From Euwallacea fornicatus (lineage: Eukaryota > Arthropoda > Insecta > Coleoptera > Curculionidae): a stretch of 64,000 bases of DNA. The notes beneath the pieces are model-generated. The model had not been told where the DNA came from and searched no databases. It was given only the letters and a program-made list of their open reading frames with translations. The position numbers and the translations under genes are program-made. Positions 13,053-25,400 of this stretch are shown here, in pieces; the first letter of the stretch is position 1; each line of letters starts with the position of its first letter. The stretch spans positions 3,100,001 to 3,164,000 of the forward strand of contig NC_089566.1 of NCBI RefSeq assembly GCF_040115645.1. Direction: 5' to 3'.

Positions 13053-14502
13053 ATGATCACCTTTAGACTTTTGGTTCTTACAACACTTTTAGCACTTACA
13101 GCGGCATTCCCTCCAAGTAAGTGCTTTTTAATTGAATGACTAATAATTTAAGAATTTGATATAGATGCATTGACATTATCTATTTAATTTCACTTTTAAG
13201 AGAAAATGGATGTTTTTATGTCCGAATGATTTAAATAGATTATTTTTCAAGTTAAAAATTTTCTGTCTTTTTCAGTCGTATAAAAAGAGGTAGGTTTCTT
13301 TTTGTCTATTTTGCGTTAATACTAGTAGGTATTAAATTTTCATTGCAAGTAGCGGACATTTTTTCAATAATTCTGAGCACAAATCTACATACTTAACATT
13401 AGAAATTAATCCTTTTTATCAGCGATTTTTATTTTATTTTTAAAACTTTCGTTTATAATTGTGAACAAAACAAAAGCTCAATTTATATGTGTATATAGTC
13501 TGGACAACTATGAAATAAATTTACTTTCTCGGTCTGAAATTAAAATAATAAAAAATGCTTAGATAAGTCGACTTTAGTTTAAAATTTCACATGTCTTGGT
13601 TGGTTAATATTGGCTGTAACGTTATAATCGTTCCAGATATGACGTCAGGATAAATTTTTTTAATGGTTTTTGATCATTAAAAAATACTTGTATGTTTTTA
13701 AGAATTTATCAAAAATCTGTTATTTAACATAGTACAAAAGTTTATGTCTTAAATGTTAAAAAAATCCGCCCGTTCACATTAAATGAAAAAAAATTATACT
13801 GGTGACGGAATGATGATGATGATGGCACAGCTAATATTATCCATTCAAAATATATGGTATTTTAAACTGAAGTCCATGTGTCCAGGCATTTTTTATTATT
13901 TTAATTTCCAACAGAGAAAATGAATTTATTTCGTACTTTATGTACACATTGCATATCTCACATAGACAACAAACAACCTCATGTCATTATGTTCGTATTC
14001 TCAGACCCCAACAGATTACCCCGTTCAGCATCTCCCCATCATTTCAAGAAACACGGAGGAAGCCCACCTTTGATCGGAATTCTAGGAGGTGGGCATACAG
14101 GAGGTTATGGATATGAAGGGAACTACGGGGGTTATGAAGGATATCCGATAAGAGGACACAACACTGGATATGGAGGACATCCAGGGGGGTATGGGGGACA
14201 AGCTCATGCCCTAGGTGAGAATCAATGTCACTGCACTTTTTTGCTAAAAAAGTTATGTTTCATTTTGTTCCGTAACAAGATTTTCGAAATGTTGCGAACT
14301 CAGGAAATTTGTGATTTTCATTAAATAATAAAATCGTTTTATAGCTCAATCATCAGCGATTGCAGGCGGACATGGAGAAGCTAGTGCGATATCGCAAGCT
14401 CAATCTCAATCGGCTTCCTTTGGGTTCGGTCCATTTTCAGCAATAATCTCTCAGGCCCAAGCACAGACTTCAGCAAATGCAGGCGGCGGTAGACAATTGT
14501 AA
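13053..14502 (+). CDS. Small secreted Gly/Tyr/His-rich, Ala/Gln/Ser-tailed protein
   Basis: I do not recognise a named family. Exons 13053-13116, 14005-14214 and 14345-14502 (GT-AG, phases 1 and 1) give 143 aa. The first exon encodes a textbook signal peptide, MITFRLLVLTTLLALTAA followed by FPP, so the product is secreted. The middle exon is basic and then Gly/Tyr-rich (GILGGGHTGGYGYEGNYGG, repeats of GGYG and GYGG). The last exon is Ala/Gln/Ser-rich (GHGEASAISQAQSQSASFG, ISQAQAQTSANAGGGRQL). No cysteine follows the signal peptide. The composition resembles cuticular, eggshell, silk or glycine-rich antimicrobial proteins, and a structural extracellular role is the likeliest reading. A signal peptide on its own short exon is common in insect cuticle genes. 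Splice signals are good; function is inferred from composition only. Confidence 0.8.
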
Positions 14503-15227
14503 GACCTTTGACTATGTTTTTTTTTATAATAATGATGAAATTATTTTATATTTTTTAGTTATTGAGCTGGTGTTTAGGAAATGCTGTCCGGAAACATTAA
14601 TTTTCCTTCTCCACATGCCTTAGAATTCTTCTGTTAGTTAGTATTGATAAGTGTTAACTAGTCGTTTTTATACTGTAATTTATTTATATATATTTTTTTA
14701 AATAAGCGTCTGTATAACTCTCAATCCCTCATTAATAGACAGTTATCATTATATAAGATGCCCTTAAACATAGTACCATAAATTCAACCACGTATTCTAG
14801 GTCCCAAAATATCACGATAACTTCATATAAAAATATGTCGAAGAGTCTTCGAAATACAGGGTGTGAAAGGTTAGTTCTTGAGAATTATTTTTTATTAATA
14901 CATTCAAAATGTTTCCAGATAAATGAATGAAATTTTGTACTCTTTCTTCATCTTTATAAAGAAATTGAGACATTTGGATAAATAACATTCTTCAATAGAA
15001 GGAAATATTTTTTTATTGTCAATAACATTTCCTGTTGCCCGAGAACAGTCGTAGAAGTATGAAACTTGATATATAAATGGCGATTTTTTGTTAAAAATTT
15101 TCCTATATTACAAAAACTTAATCTTAACCAGTTTATGACTAAAGTTTGAAGGTGCTACGTTGGTTTGTGTTTGTTTTAGAGCCATTTTTAAAGATTTTGG
15201 AAATATAGGAAAAGAGGTAATCGATAC
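14503..15227. other. Non-coding DNA with a repeat end
   Basis: 3' flank of the secreted-protein gene. AATACAGGGTGTGAAAGG at about 14854 is another ACAGGGTG-type end, possibly the left border of the mariner remnant that follows. No inverted partner was found. Confidence 0.4.
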
Positions 15228-16050
15228 GTGATTCAATACTTTCATTTGAAAAATTTTAGTCTCTCCAACATCAAGGCGAAGTTAGATTATACTTTGGGGG
15301 AATCTAGTTCTTGGTTAACAAGTGTAAAATTTTGGGTGGCAGAGTTCAAATCTAGTCGTATAAGCTGTCAAGACGAACTCCGCAGTGGTCGACCCTATGA
15401 TACTCCATATCTAACTATTCAGATATTGTGGTGAAAATGTACAAAATTATATTGGAACATGGTCAGCTAAAATTGCGCAAAAACATAGCCGTGACGATGG
15501 TTGGAGGTAATGTTTGGCAAAAATACGTAGCAGCAAAGCGATTAATGACCTTGAACGAAACATGGGCCCACCATTTCGCACTTGAGATAAAAAAAACAAT
15601 CAAAACAAGAACTCAAGAGAATTAACTCCAAAAAAAGCAAAAGTCGTTCCATGTGCAGGTAAGATGATAGCATCAGTTTTTTGTGATGCATGTGGAATAA
15701 TTTTTTTTTTACTATCTCCCTACAGGAAAAACAATAAGAAGAGAATATTATACAAATTTATTGCAGCGTTTGCGCGAAAAAATTAGAAAAAAGCGGCAGC
15801 ATTTGGTGAAAAATAAAGTCTTGTTTCTTTAGCGATGGCCAAAATCAATGAATTTGGTTTCGAACTTTTTCCACATTTGCCCTATTTACTGGATTTAACC
15901 CCCTCAAATCATTTTCTACTTCTGAACTTGAAAAAAATGGCTCGGTGAAAAGAGATCTGCCAATAATGAAGAGGTAGAGTTCGGCGTTGATACATATTTT
16001 GAAACATTCGAAGATTCTTATTATAAACAAGGTATATAAGCACCATAAGA
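15228..16050 (+). pseudogene. Mariner-type transposase relic, inactive
   Basis: Fragments in shifting frames reproduce a mariner transposase in order: TLGESSSWLTSVKFWVAEFK and CQDELRSGRP (DNA-binding half), LNETWAHHF (first catalytic block), PKKAKVVPCAGKMIASVF and CDACGIIFF, then MAKINEFGFELFPHLPYLLD and LTPSNHFLL. All three catalytic positions are lost: DETW has become NETW, the block around the second Asp is deleted between about 15829 and 15838, and the third Asp of PSD has become Asn. Several stops and frame shifts interrupt the reading. Terminal repeats are not clear. This is an old, dead copy. Confidence 0.82.
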
Positions 16051-16487
16051 TCGCTCGGAAAAGCGTGTTTTTCTCAAAAAAACTATTGAGAATTAAAGTA
16101 ATATTTGCCTTTTTTTTTCTTAAAGTGTTACGTCGGGTACTTCTGAGATTATCCTCGTATGTGTTTCTAGGCAAAATTTTTTGTATGAGGCAAGACATTC
16201 AGGGTTGTGTCTGGATTCTTGACATCAAAAATATAGCTGTATATTGCTTTACGAAATCCGAGGTATTGAATGATTGCGCATAGATAAATTAATGAAATAT
16301 GTCGACAGTTTATTTACAACATTCTGAATTAAACAAGTCCAAATCTCGGCAAAGGCTGACGCCCACCAGATTACCAACATAAGTCATCTAGACAGTTTTA
16401 CAATTTAAAAAATCACAGTTGAATGCTTGGCGACTTCTTTTCAAAAGGGAATATAATTTACCTTTAAAATATAGGATGTATTTCTCT
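16051..16487. other. 3' flank of furin, with tail of the mariner relic
   Basis: Non-coding. The minus strand carries AATAAA at about 16309-16314, some 175 bases past the furin stop, a plausible poly(A) signal for that gene. Degraded mariner sequence may run to about 16200. Confidence 0.45.
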
Positions 16488-19400
16488 TCAGTTTAAGGCA
16501 CCCACTTTGCTGTTGTCTTCTTCCATTCTAAGTATGTCATAGCCACTAGGCCTTTTTTTGTAATATAAAAAAGCTAATAATAAAAGCAACATACTGCAAC
16601 CTATTACAACTAGTACCACTATAAAATACCATTTTTCGGAAAGTATGTCGGACATCATGTGCGATGGATAGCAGTAGTTTTCTAATCGGGATCTATTGTA
16701 CAGGAAGGCATCACCAAAGCACTCCGCGCATTGGTAGTCCATGGATCCCCTACATTTCATACAACTATAATGGCACGGCAAACATTTGGCATTACTCGGC
16801 AAGTTGGAGTCCTCAGAATTTCGATTCAAATCGTTTCTGCTATCATAAAATCCAGGAGGACAACTGCGAATGCATTTCCAGTTGTGCATGAAGTAGTCCG
16901 GATTACACTCTACAAAAATGTGGTCACGTACAGGTTTCTTGGGTTAGTTCGAGTCAACTTATCGCTAAAATCTAAAAACTACAATGTATAAGGAGTTCAC
17001 GTTAGCGTATACTTTTACTGTGTGTATACAATGAGTGATCGTTAAAAAAATCTGGCAATGGGCTGTAGACCGTAAACGAAATTAGTATTTACCATTAAAC
17101 GTCTCACAGACAATAGCTAACAAATGAATTTATCCAAAAAGTGCCTTTAATGTTTCATCAACACTTTAAAGTTTGTTTCCAATGATCACCCTTTATTATG
17201 CACACATGTATGAGACATACGTGTGCGGTGGTATTGGCAGTAATAAAACAATCTGACAACAATTTCAACACAAGAATTCATGCAGTTATTTAAAGATTTT
17301 AGAACTTACCTAAAATTACTTCTTCAAATTACGGTCCGCTGGTATTGTCTATTCTACAGCTAACCAAAATAGCGGTCCCACCAGGGGAAATCCAAAAAGC
17401 AGAATGTCTTTGCCACAGATTTTATTGTATTGTAAATTTTACAAACAGTGGTATGGCTAAGGTTACTACAGCATAAATAACAACGAGCGGTGTTTCGCGG
17501 TTGTACATCCGGCCAATTGGGATTTTTTACAGAGGGGCATATAAAAACTGGGCCGTGCACAACAGCAAAAAACCTCTTTTTTTGGCCAATAATTTATAGT
17601 TTACAATATTATGTCACAAAACTCAAGTACAATATGGCCGAGACGATCACACAATCAAATTCACCCCTTTGAGCGTTTTTTCAAATTTAGGTAAGGAATA
17701 TAACCTTTAGTTCAAAACTGTTTCCTACAAGAATGATTTAGAAAGTCAATTAAAACATTTGATTTTAAAATTATAATACCTGAAAGTTATATCCCTTCTC
17801 CACTGATAATACTTCATATTGTAAAATGTATTATTAATAGAGTCGCGATTATTTTGATTTGTTATTTTGATTTTCAAATAATATACACTAGTTTTTAATA
17901 TATTCCTATATGTAAATTGGACAATAGTTAAAACATTATTTCACAATTTTGAACTGCATAAGAAACTTACTTTGGCCGGCAAAGCGTCAACCAAATAACA
18001 ATAGAAACCTAAGAGTGAAGCATATACCTATATTCCGCCTATCTACGCACTTTTATATAAGGACAAGGCGAATAGGTCAAGAAGTGAGATAAAGAATAAT
18101 CTTCTTACGACATTCCCTTAAAAGATCTACGCAGCCCTTCGTTTCACACCTAAATACTAAAAATTCATGTTTTAACTATTATCCAGTTTAATCTATAATA
18201 TTATAAAAAATGACTAGAAATGTTTATTCATATATAGTATATAGGTTTAATAATTAAGACCGACATTAAAATATATTTTTTCTCAAATGATATTAAATCT
18301 GCACGAATTGTTGAATATTTTTTTCTTGAACTAGTTAAGTAGTCGTTTCAATTATTACTTAGCTCAATCAGAATAATTTTAAACGGACATACAACATTTA
18401 TACCCTAAATTAATGGTTAACATATTCATTCAGGAACTACATTTAATATACAAGGGACCAAAAAATTAGTAAACATACCGGAAGAATAACTAAAACAAAT
18501 GAATCAAGATCGACAGGGTGACCCAATAGCGCCAAAAGTCGACAGTACTTTTAACGCCAGAAATGGAGCAAAAAATTAAATACAAGAATTGTAGAAAGAA
18601 GTGCTGCACATATTTTGAAGAATTTATATATAGAGCGTTTCAAAAAATATATCATTCAGAAATTATTAGATTGTGATATAACTGACGAAAATACAATTGG
18701 AAATATTTTCCGATTATATAAGTTGTGGTCTAATGAAATCACCTCCTTGACGTTTTGAAGTGAATGTTGATTCTCAGGATAATCATGTGAGAGCGCATGC
18801 TCGTCTAACGCAGATTTATTTGATTGTTTGACTGCAACACTTCCGTTGGTCTCATATTAGTACTAGCTTTTCTAATGCCTATAGCAGGAGCTCTATGAGA
18901 TCTCTAAAAGATCTTACAGAAAATGGGACAATGTCGATTACTATACTACGCAAGGGTTGACGGGATATGGCACATTTTGAAAATATTAATACAGAATTGG
19001 TAAACAAGATAGCCCAAAATATTGGTTTTGTGGCAAAGAAGAGAGATTGAAACATACTATTTTTATCTGTAATCCTTGTAGAATCCCAAATCGATTAAAA
19101 CTAACCTAAGCAAATATTAAAATTTTGTTATTGGTATCGAAAAATCACAGGAAAAGTGTGACCTAAACGTTTCATTAAATAGTGAAAACTAAAAAATTTT
19201 ATGAATCAAATCTATGAATCTTCAACATACAGTTATCATTATGTATAAAGTAATGCCTTCATATTGGTGGTTCCGGATGTTGAAGCATGTTTCTCTGACG
19301 ACAATGGGTGTACTCGATTATTTCTGAATTAAAAAATCAACCCGAAACAAAATGAATAATTCATATCCCTATGTACCAAATTAACAATGTCTGAAAAAAA

Positions 19401-22400
19401 TTGATTTCCCTAAACCACGTTAAAAAAAGGTGCGTTCATTTCATAATTTTGCGAACAAATGAGACCAGCAGCAACAATAGTCCGCATGGTATAGATTATA
19501 CGTTCAATAGATTTACATTTATGCCTATTTCTTTTAATTATCCATGTTTAAAACTTCTTAAGAAATGCCATTATATATCACTTGCATCATATTAATTAAA
19601 TAGAAGATTTACTCTCTGTGAAAAATGGTTTGAGTTTAGAATTTTTTGAAATAGGCATAAAGAATATGAAATACCGTAGCAATTAGTTTAAACAAATCAT
19701 TGAATTATTCATGGGTATATACGGAAAATGGTTCTGGGTTTAGTTTCCATTTAGGTTTTACGAGTTAAAATTTTATATTCGTCCCCGCATAGAAATCACA
19801 CAAATACATGCATTATTTCTAGCAGTGTTGCCACTATGATTTCTTTTTCCTGATAAACCCCGTTTTGTTATATTCACGAAAAAAACTTCTGTTTCAAATT
19901 ATATGCGTACTAAATTTTCGTCAATGTTTAAATTTGCAATTATCACAGATATCATGCCTATCACTTATAATAATTTATAATATATTAAAGTTTCATACTT
20001 TTCATATTTTTACGCGAATTCATTTAAAGAATATATCACACTAAATCAAGCCCTTTCTAAATTAAGGGTAATATGAGTAAAAAATTTTAACTAGGGCAAG
20101 AGATGGGGTGGTTACGGAATATCCGTTATGAAGTTTGTGACAATGATTTTAACTCATTGATTTTGACAAACGCTTCAAAAAGTATGATGGAGTTTTAAAG
20201 CGGCTATTTTTGGAATTTTTAAAAATAATATTACCAATAACTTAATACAAAATAATTTGCTATTGGACGTGTTTGTAAAAACATATATATGGAAAAAATA
20301 TTTATTTCCATAATAATTATTGATTAATAATTACCTTAGGAATGCCACACTTTTTTTAAGTAACGATGTATATGTTTAAGTAATCCTGTATAATTTTAAA
20401 ATGTGAACGGTACTTCTTTCTACAATTCTCCTCTTTAACGTTTTACTCTCACATTATAACACTAAAAGGGAAGTCCACTTTTGACACATTAGCGGGCCAC
20501 CCTGTATATGATGTAAGAAAGACCTAGCACGAGTATGTGTTAGTACAATTCAAAACTCAATAAACAAATCTTCCGCAAAAAATGTATTACAAATTAACAT
20601 GGACACCCTGTATCAACATTAAATAAACTGAGTCTTTTAAACATTATGTACATCAAACAATCACAGTAAATATCAACTTACGGGATATATCTATATGTAC
20701 ATATGCCTAAATACAGTGAGTTTTTTTTTATCTCTGAACATACTATGTTATTACCCTATGTTCAATTTTAAAAAACACACGTCAAACGCAATGAAACTCA
20801 AGCAACTAACATTATACGGAGAATGTTTAAAACATCAAAATCAGTCTTTTATTAATAATTTCCGAACTTTCTAAAAATTATAAAGAATTTAATAGAAATA
20901 TTAAAAAGAAGAAAAAATATAAATACTCAATTTATACCAAAGCGGCAATAGTTTTACTCGCAGCAAAATATCTTGGAAAACCTATCCCTGCCATAAGAAC
21001 CATTCATTACATTGTAAATTGTTTAACTCGGTAGATTGTGTAGTCCATTCACATAAAAAAAACTTAAAATCTCATATGTCTCTACTGAAAAAATGAAGTA
21101 AAATATTTTATGTTTTGTAAAAGAAAATTTTATCGTATTTTCGAAGCAAGTAGAGCATTATGCAATATTAAAATTTTCTGTACGTAAAATCCTAGAAGAG
21201 TTCAAATGCCAAGCTTACAAATATTCTATTCATCAATTATTGTGCGGAGAAGATAAAATTAGAACAGATTTTTGCAACCGTGTATAAAATTTACTCAGTA
21301 AAAATGGGGATATTTTAGTAAAAATTTGCTTTTTTGATGAAGCATTCTTCTCCCTAACTGGTTGTGTAAACTCACAAATTATAGATAAGAACTTATTTTG
21401 ATTCTATTGTACCTCGTTACACTACATTTTTTATTATCCCTTAGGTTACTAGTCAAACAATAACGCCCACGTATAAAATTTAACCCACACATAATATAAC
21501 ACGAAAATCAACGTTGGGATTGGCATAATCGGTGATATCCATATTGGACCATTTTTTATTCAAAGCAAATCTCAATGCACTAAATTTTGGGATCTTTTTC
21601 GAAATCAAATTTTACCCGAAACTGTAATTTTAAATATTAAAAATCCGAGGTTGGAAATGAATGGCGTTCCTCTTCATTCTACAAATGCTGTTAGAGATTT
21701 ACGAAATCAGGAGTTTAGAGATAGCTGAATAGGCAGGTTTGAACCAATTTTATGAGCGCCCAAATGTCCAGACCTCTCGCCAAATGTTTCCTTTCTTTGG
21801 GGTTGCTTTAAATCTAAGATTTGTAAAAACTTTCAAACTCAAAATGTAAAGAAAAATTAAACCAACGAATACGTAACGTTTGTACCGAAATAAATCCAGC
21901 TTTTCTAAAAAATTGGAAAAAATTAGAAAATTACTTTGCCTATTGTTTGGAACAAGACTTCAAATACTTATTCTAAATTTTTAATCATAAAATATTGACT
22001 TTAACATAAAATTTTTCAAAATTGATCATAAGATATTAGCATGATATATTCAGAGATTTAAACAACTCACTGTAATATATATACAGGGTCTTTGGTAGAG
22101 CGATAGAAAGTTTTCAATGGAAGCTAAATGGGAACATTGCGAATTTATATAACCAGATACAGTAGTGGAAATATGTAGAGTAACTTTTGAAAAAGTAATA
22201 TAATTAGAGTTTTAATAGTTATAAATATTTAGGTGTAGGTTTAATATAAAGCCAGTGTTTATCCAAATACTTCTACAAAAAGATTTTTTTATTTTTATTT
22301 TTTTGTGGAAAAAAGTAGAGCAACTTATCAAATTATAGCAAATATTTACCTTAAAATTTATTTCATTGTTGACATAACGTTGGTCAAAATGCCTCAAGGC

Positions 22401-25400
22401 AAACATTTATCAGTAAACATAAAAGAACGTGTTGTAATTTGTACAGAAATGAACAAAAGCAAGCAGAATTTTGTTAAAACATTTAATTTAAACACATTCA
22501 TTGTTTGTTGAATTATCCGACAATATCGAGTATCCAGGAATACTGATGTAAAAAAAGTGTGGAAGACCCAGAAAAACTAAACGCTATTAAGATAAACAAA
22601 TTTTTAAAATTGCGAATAGTGAACCATTTCTAGGATTGAACAAAATTAAGAGCCTTATTTTTGATGAGCTCGGTGTTGAGATAACATCTAGAATGATAAG
22701 AAAAAGGTTACGAATTTTATGGAAGATCAGCCTCTTTTATCAAAAAAAAAAATAGACGTTCCCAACTTAATTTTGCGGGACATCTTCATTGAATAAAGCA
22801 GGACTGGAAAAAAGTGATCTGAAGCTACGAATCAAAGTTTTGCTTATTTAATAATAATAGTATCATCTACGCGAGTCGTTCTAAAAATAAAAGACTCAAT
22901 CCAAAATACACCTGTTTTATAATCAAGGAAGAAGGTGGGTCGATAATGGTATGAGATTGTTTTTCCGGTTATGGAGTTAGCTTCTTTTAGAAAATAGATG
23001 GTCATATGAATAGATCTCAATATTAGGAAATCTTAGAGAATAAAATGGTGCCATATACGGACGATGTTATGCATTTAAGACACATTTGCCAACAGAATAC
23101 TTATCCAAAACACATGTTTAAATTATGTGAAAGAATGGTTCAGGAGAGGAAATACGCGTTTTGGAATGGCTTTCTGAATCCCTTGATCTAAATTCCATTG
23201 AGAACCTCTGGCAAATCTTAGATCGGAAAATCAAAGATAAGGCATATAGGAATCAAGACGGACTGTTAACTGCTTTAAAAGATGTATGAATAAACATAGA
23301 TTCTGTCATCTTAATCAAATTGATATGGTCTATGACAAAAAGATGCAATGCTGCAAATAAGAACAATGGATATTTTCTAAAATATTTTTTTTTTTTAATG
23401 TAAATTGTTGTTTTGATAAATTTTAAAATAAATATTTGCTATAATTTGATAGGTTTCTATACTTTTTTCCACAAAAAAATACTATTGTTAATATAAAATT
23501 CCACAAAAAAGTAAAAATAAAGAAATGTTTTTATAGAAATATTTGGACATACACTGGTTTCATATTGAACCTATACCTAAATATGTATAACTATTAAGAC
23601 TCTAATTATATTAATTTTTCAAAAGCTGCTCTACATTTTTCCACTACTGTATATTCTTATACAAAGTTTCATTTTTTTTTTGAAATATCGGCTAATGTGG
23701 GTGAGCAGGAAGAACAAACTAGAATGAGTAAGTAAATGAATTAAAAATGAAGAGCCTCACTTTGAAAATGAAATTAGTTAATAGTAGTATCATCTAAGCA
23801 ACAACTAACCTTGTAGGTTTTAAAATAATTAATGCTTATTTAAATTTAATGTCCCTAATTTTCTTGCTGTGAATAATATTTCTTATGGTTTTCAGTTTTG
23901 TAAACCATAATTTTTTGTCATAATGTCATATAGCATTTGAAAGAATATACAGTAGATAACATTTTAACACTTTAAATTTCTTGAGCTAGAGCAGCATTGG
24001 AGAGTTTTTTTACTGGAGAGATAAATTGGAACCAAACTATTTTAACACATTAATATGTCCACATAATTGTTTCTAATAATAATTTTTTTATATATTTTTG
24101 TCTATATGCATATTAAGAATATTTAAATAGTTTGTTTTTCCGTGAGCGAAAAATATTTAATACAAAAAATTAACTTAATTGTATTAACTCAATTATTTCG
24201 TATAAAAATCTAAAAAGGCTAATATTTCAAAAACGATTAGTTTTTTTATAAGGGTAAGTATAGTTATATATTTAACCCCATCTATCTTGCACTGAACACT
24301 TTTTACCGTTCTAACAAACATCCTGTGTATCACTGAACTAAAGAAAGACAATTAAATTCAGACAATAACGTTATTACTTCAAATAGGGGCTATAGATTAT
24401 TATTAAGTGCATATTTATATTAATAAACGCATTATTTTGGCACACACTCCTAGTTGAGATGGCTTCTCAAAGTTAACCATTTCAATAAGAAGAAAGTTAT
24501 CGCTTTTCAAGGACGGAAAACAGATCAAACTGCTTCCCCTGTTGTTTTTACTTATAAAACGTTTTTGATGTGTTGAACTGGAAAGTAAACTAAAAAATAT
24601 TTGTTTCAAACACAATTACCACGACTAGGAATCGTGTCTTTATGCTAGGTAGGGCGATTGAATATTATAATAATCGTTAAAATCAATCACGATATCATAT
24701 ACTATCGATCGATCCATGAAAATATTTACCGTTAGGTAAGTAGGGTTGACAAAACGAGAAGTAATGTAAATTTCGACAAATTTGACTGGTTTAAATACAA
24801 GGTGACACTTCATCACATGTAATTGAAAACTGCAACCCGGAAGGATAAACAAAAATACATGTGAACAAGAACAATCAGAAAAAAAGTGATATATCAGACT
24901 GTTGTAAGCTTACCTGGCAACAAAGTAATGACCAAACATACGTCAGAAGTATTAATGGAAGACTACAATTGCTTTTACATAGACTATACACATATATGTA
25001 CATACAATTACGCGTAGACAGATATTCCTAGAAACCTGCATCGCCATTAATCCCTTTAGTACGCAAGCAACAGCGCTTTGATGAGGCACATGCGCGGGAT
25101 ACATTAGTCATAACATATAAATTCCCTTTTTTATAGGTAATGGCACAATACTAAATTCATATTGTACTCTATAGTCGAACATGATTTCATATGTCGGCAG
25201 TGAAGCATAACAATTATTTTTTTAACACCCACGACCACAAGTAAAACAATGAAGATTATATGTAACATATTGAAAAAATACTGCAGATTTGGGCAACGAA
25301 ACCGAAAAGGTTTAAGTAAGTACTTATTTAATTATATCTGTGCCAGCACAGTAATTAAAATGTAATAAACTGGAAAGCCACTTTCCAGTATTACAAGATA

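Noticed and set aside
17360..17672. Cys-containing minus-strand ORF as an additional furin Cys-rich exon
   Set aside because: The Cys spacing (CYLCC) does not follow the furin repeat, and there are no fitting splice sites.
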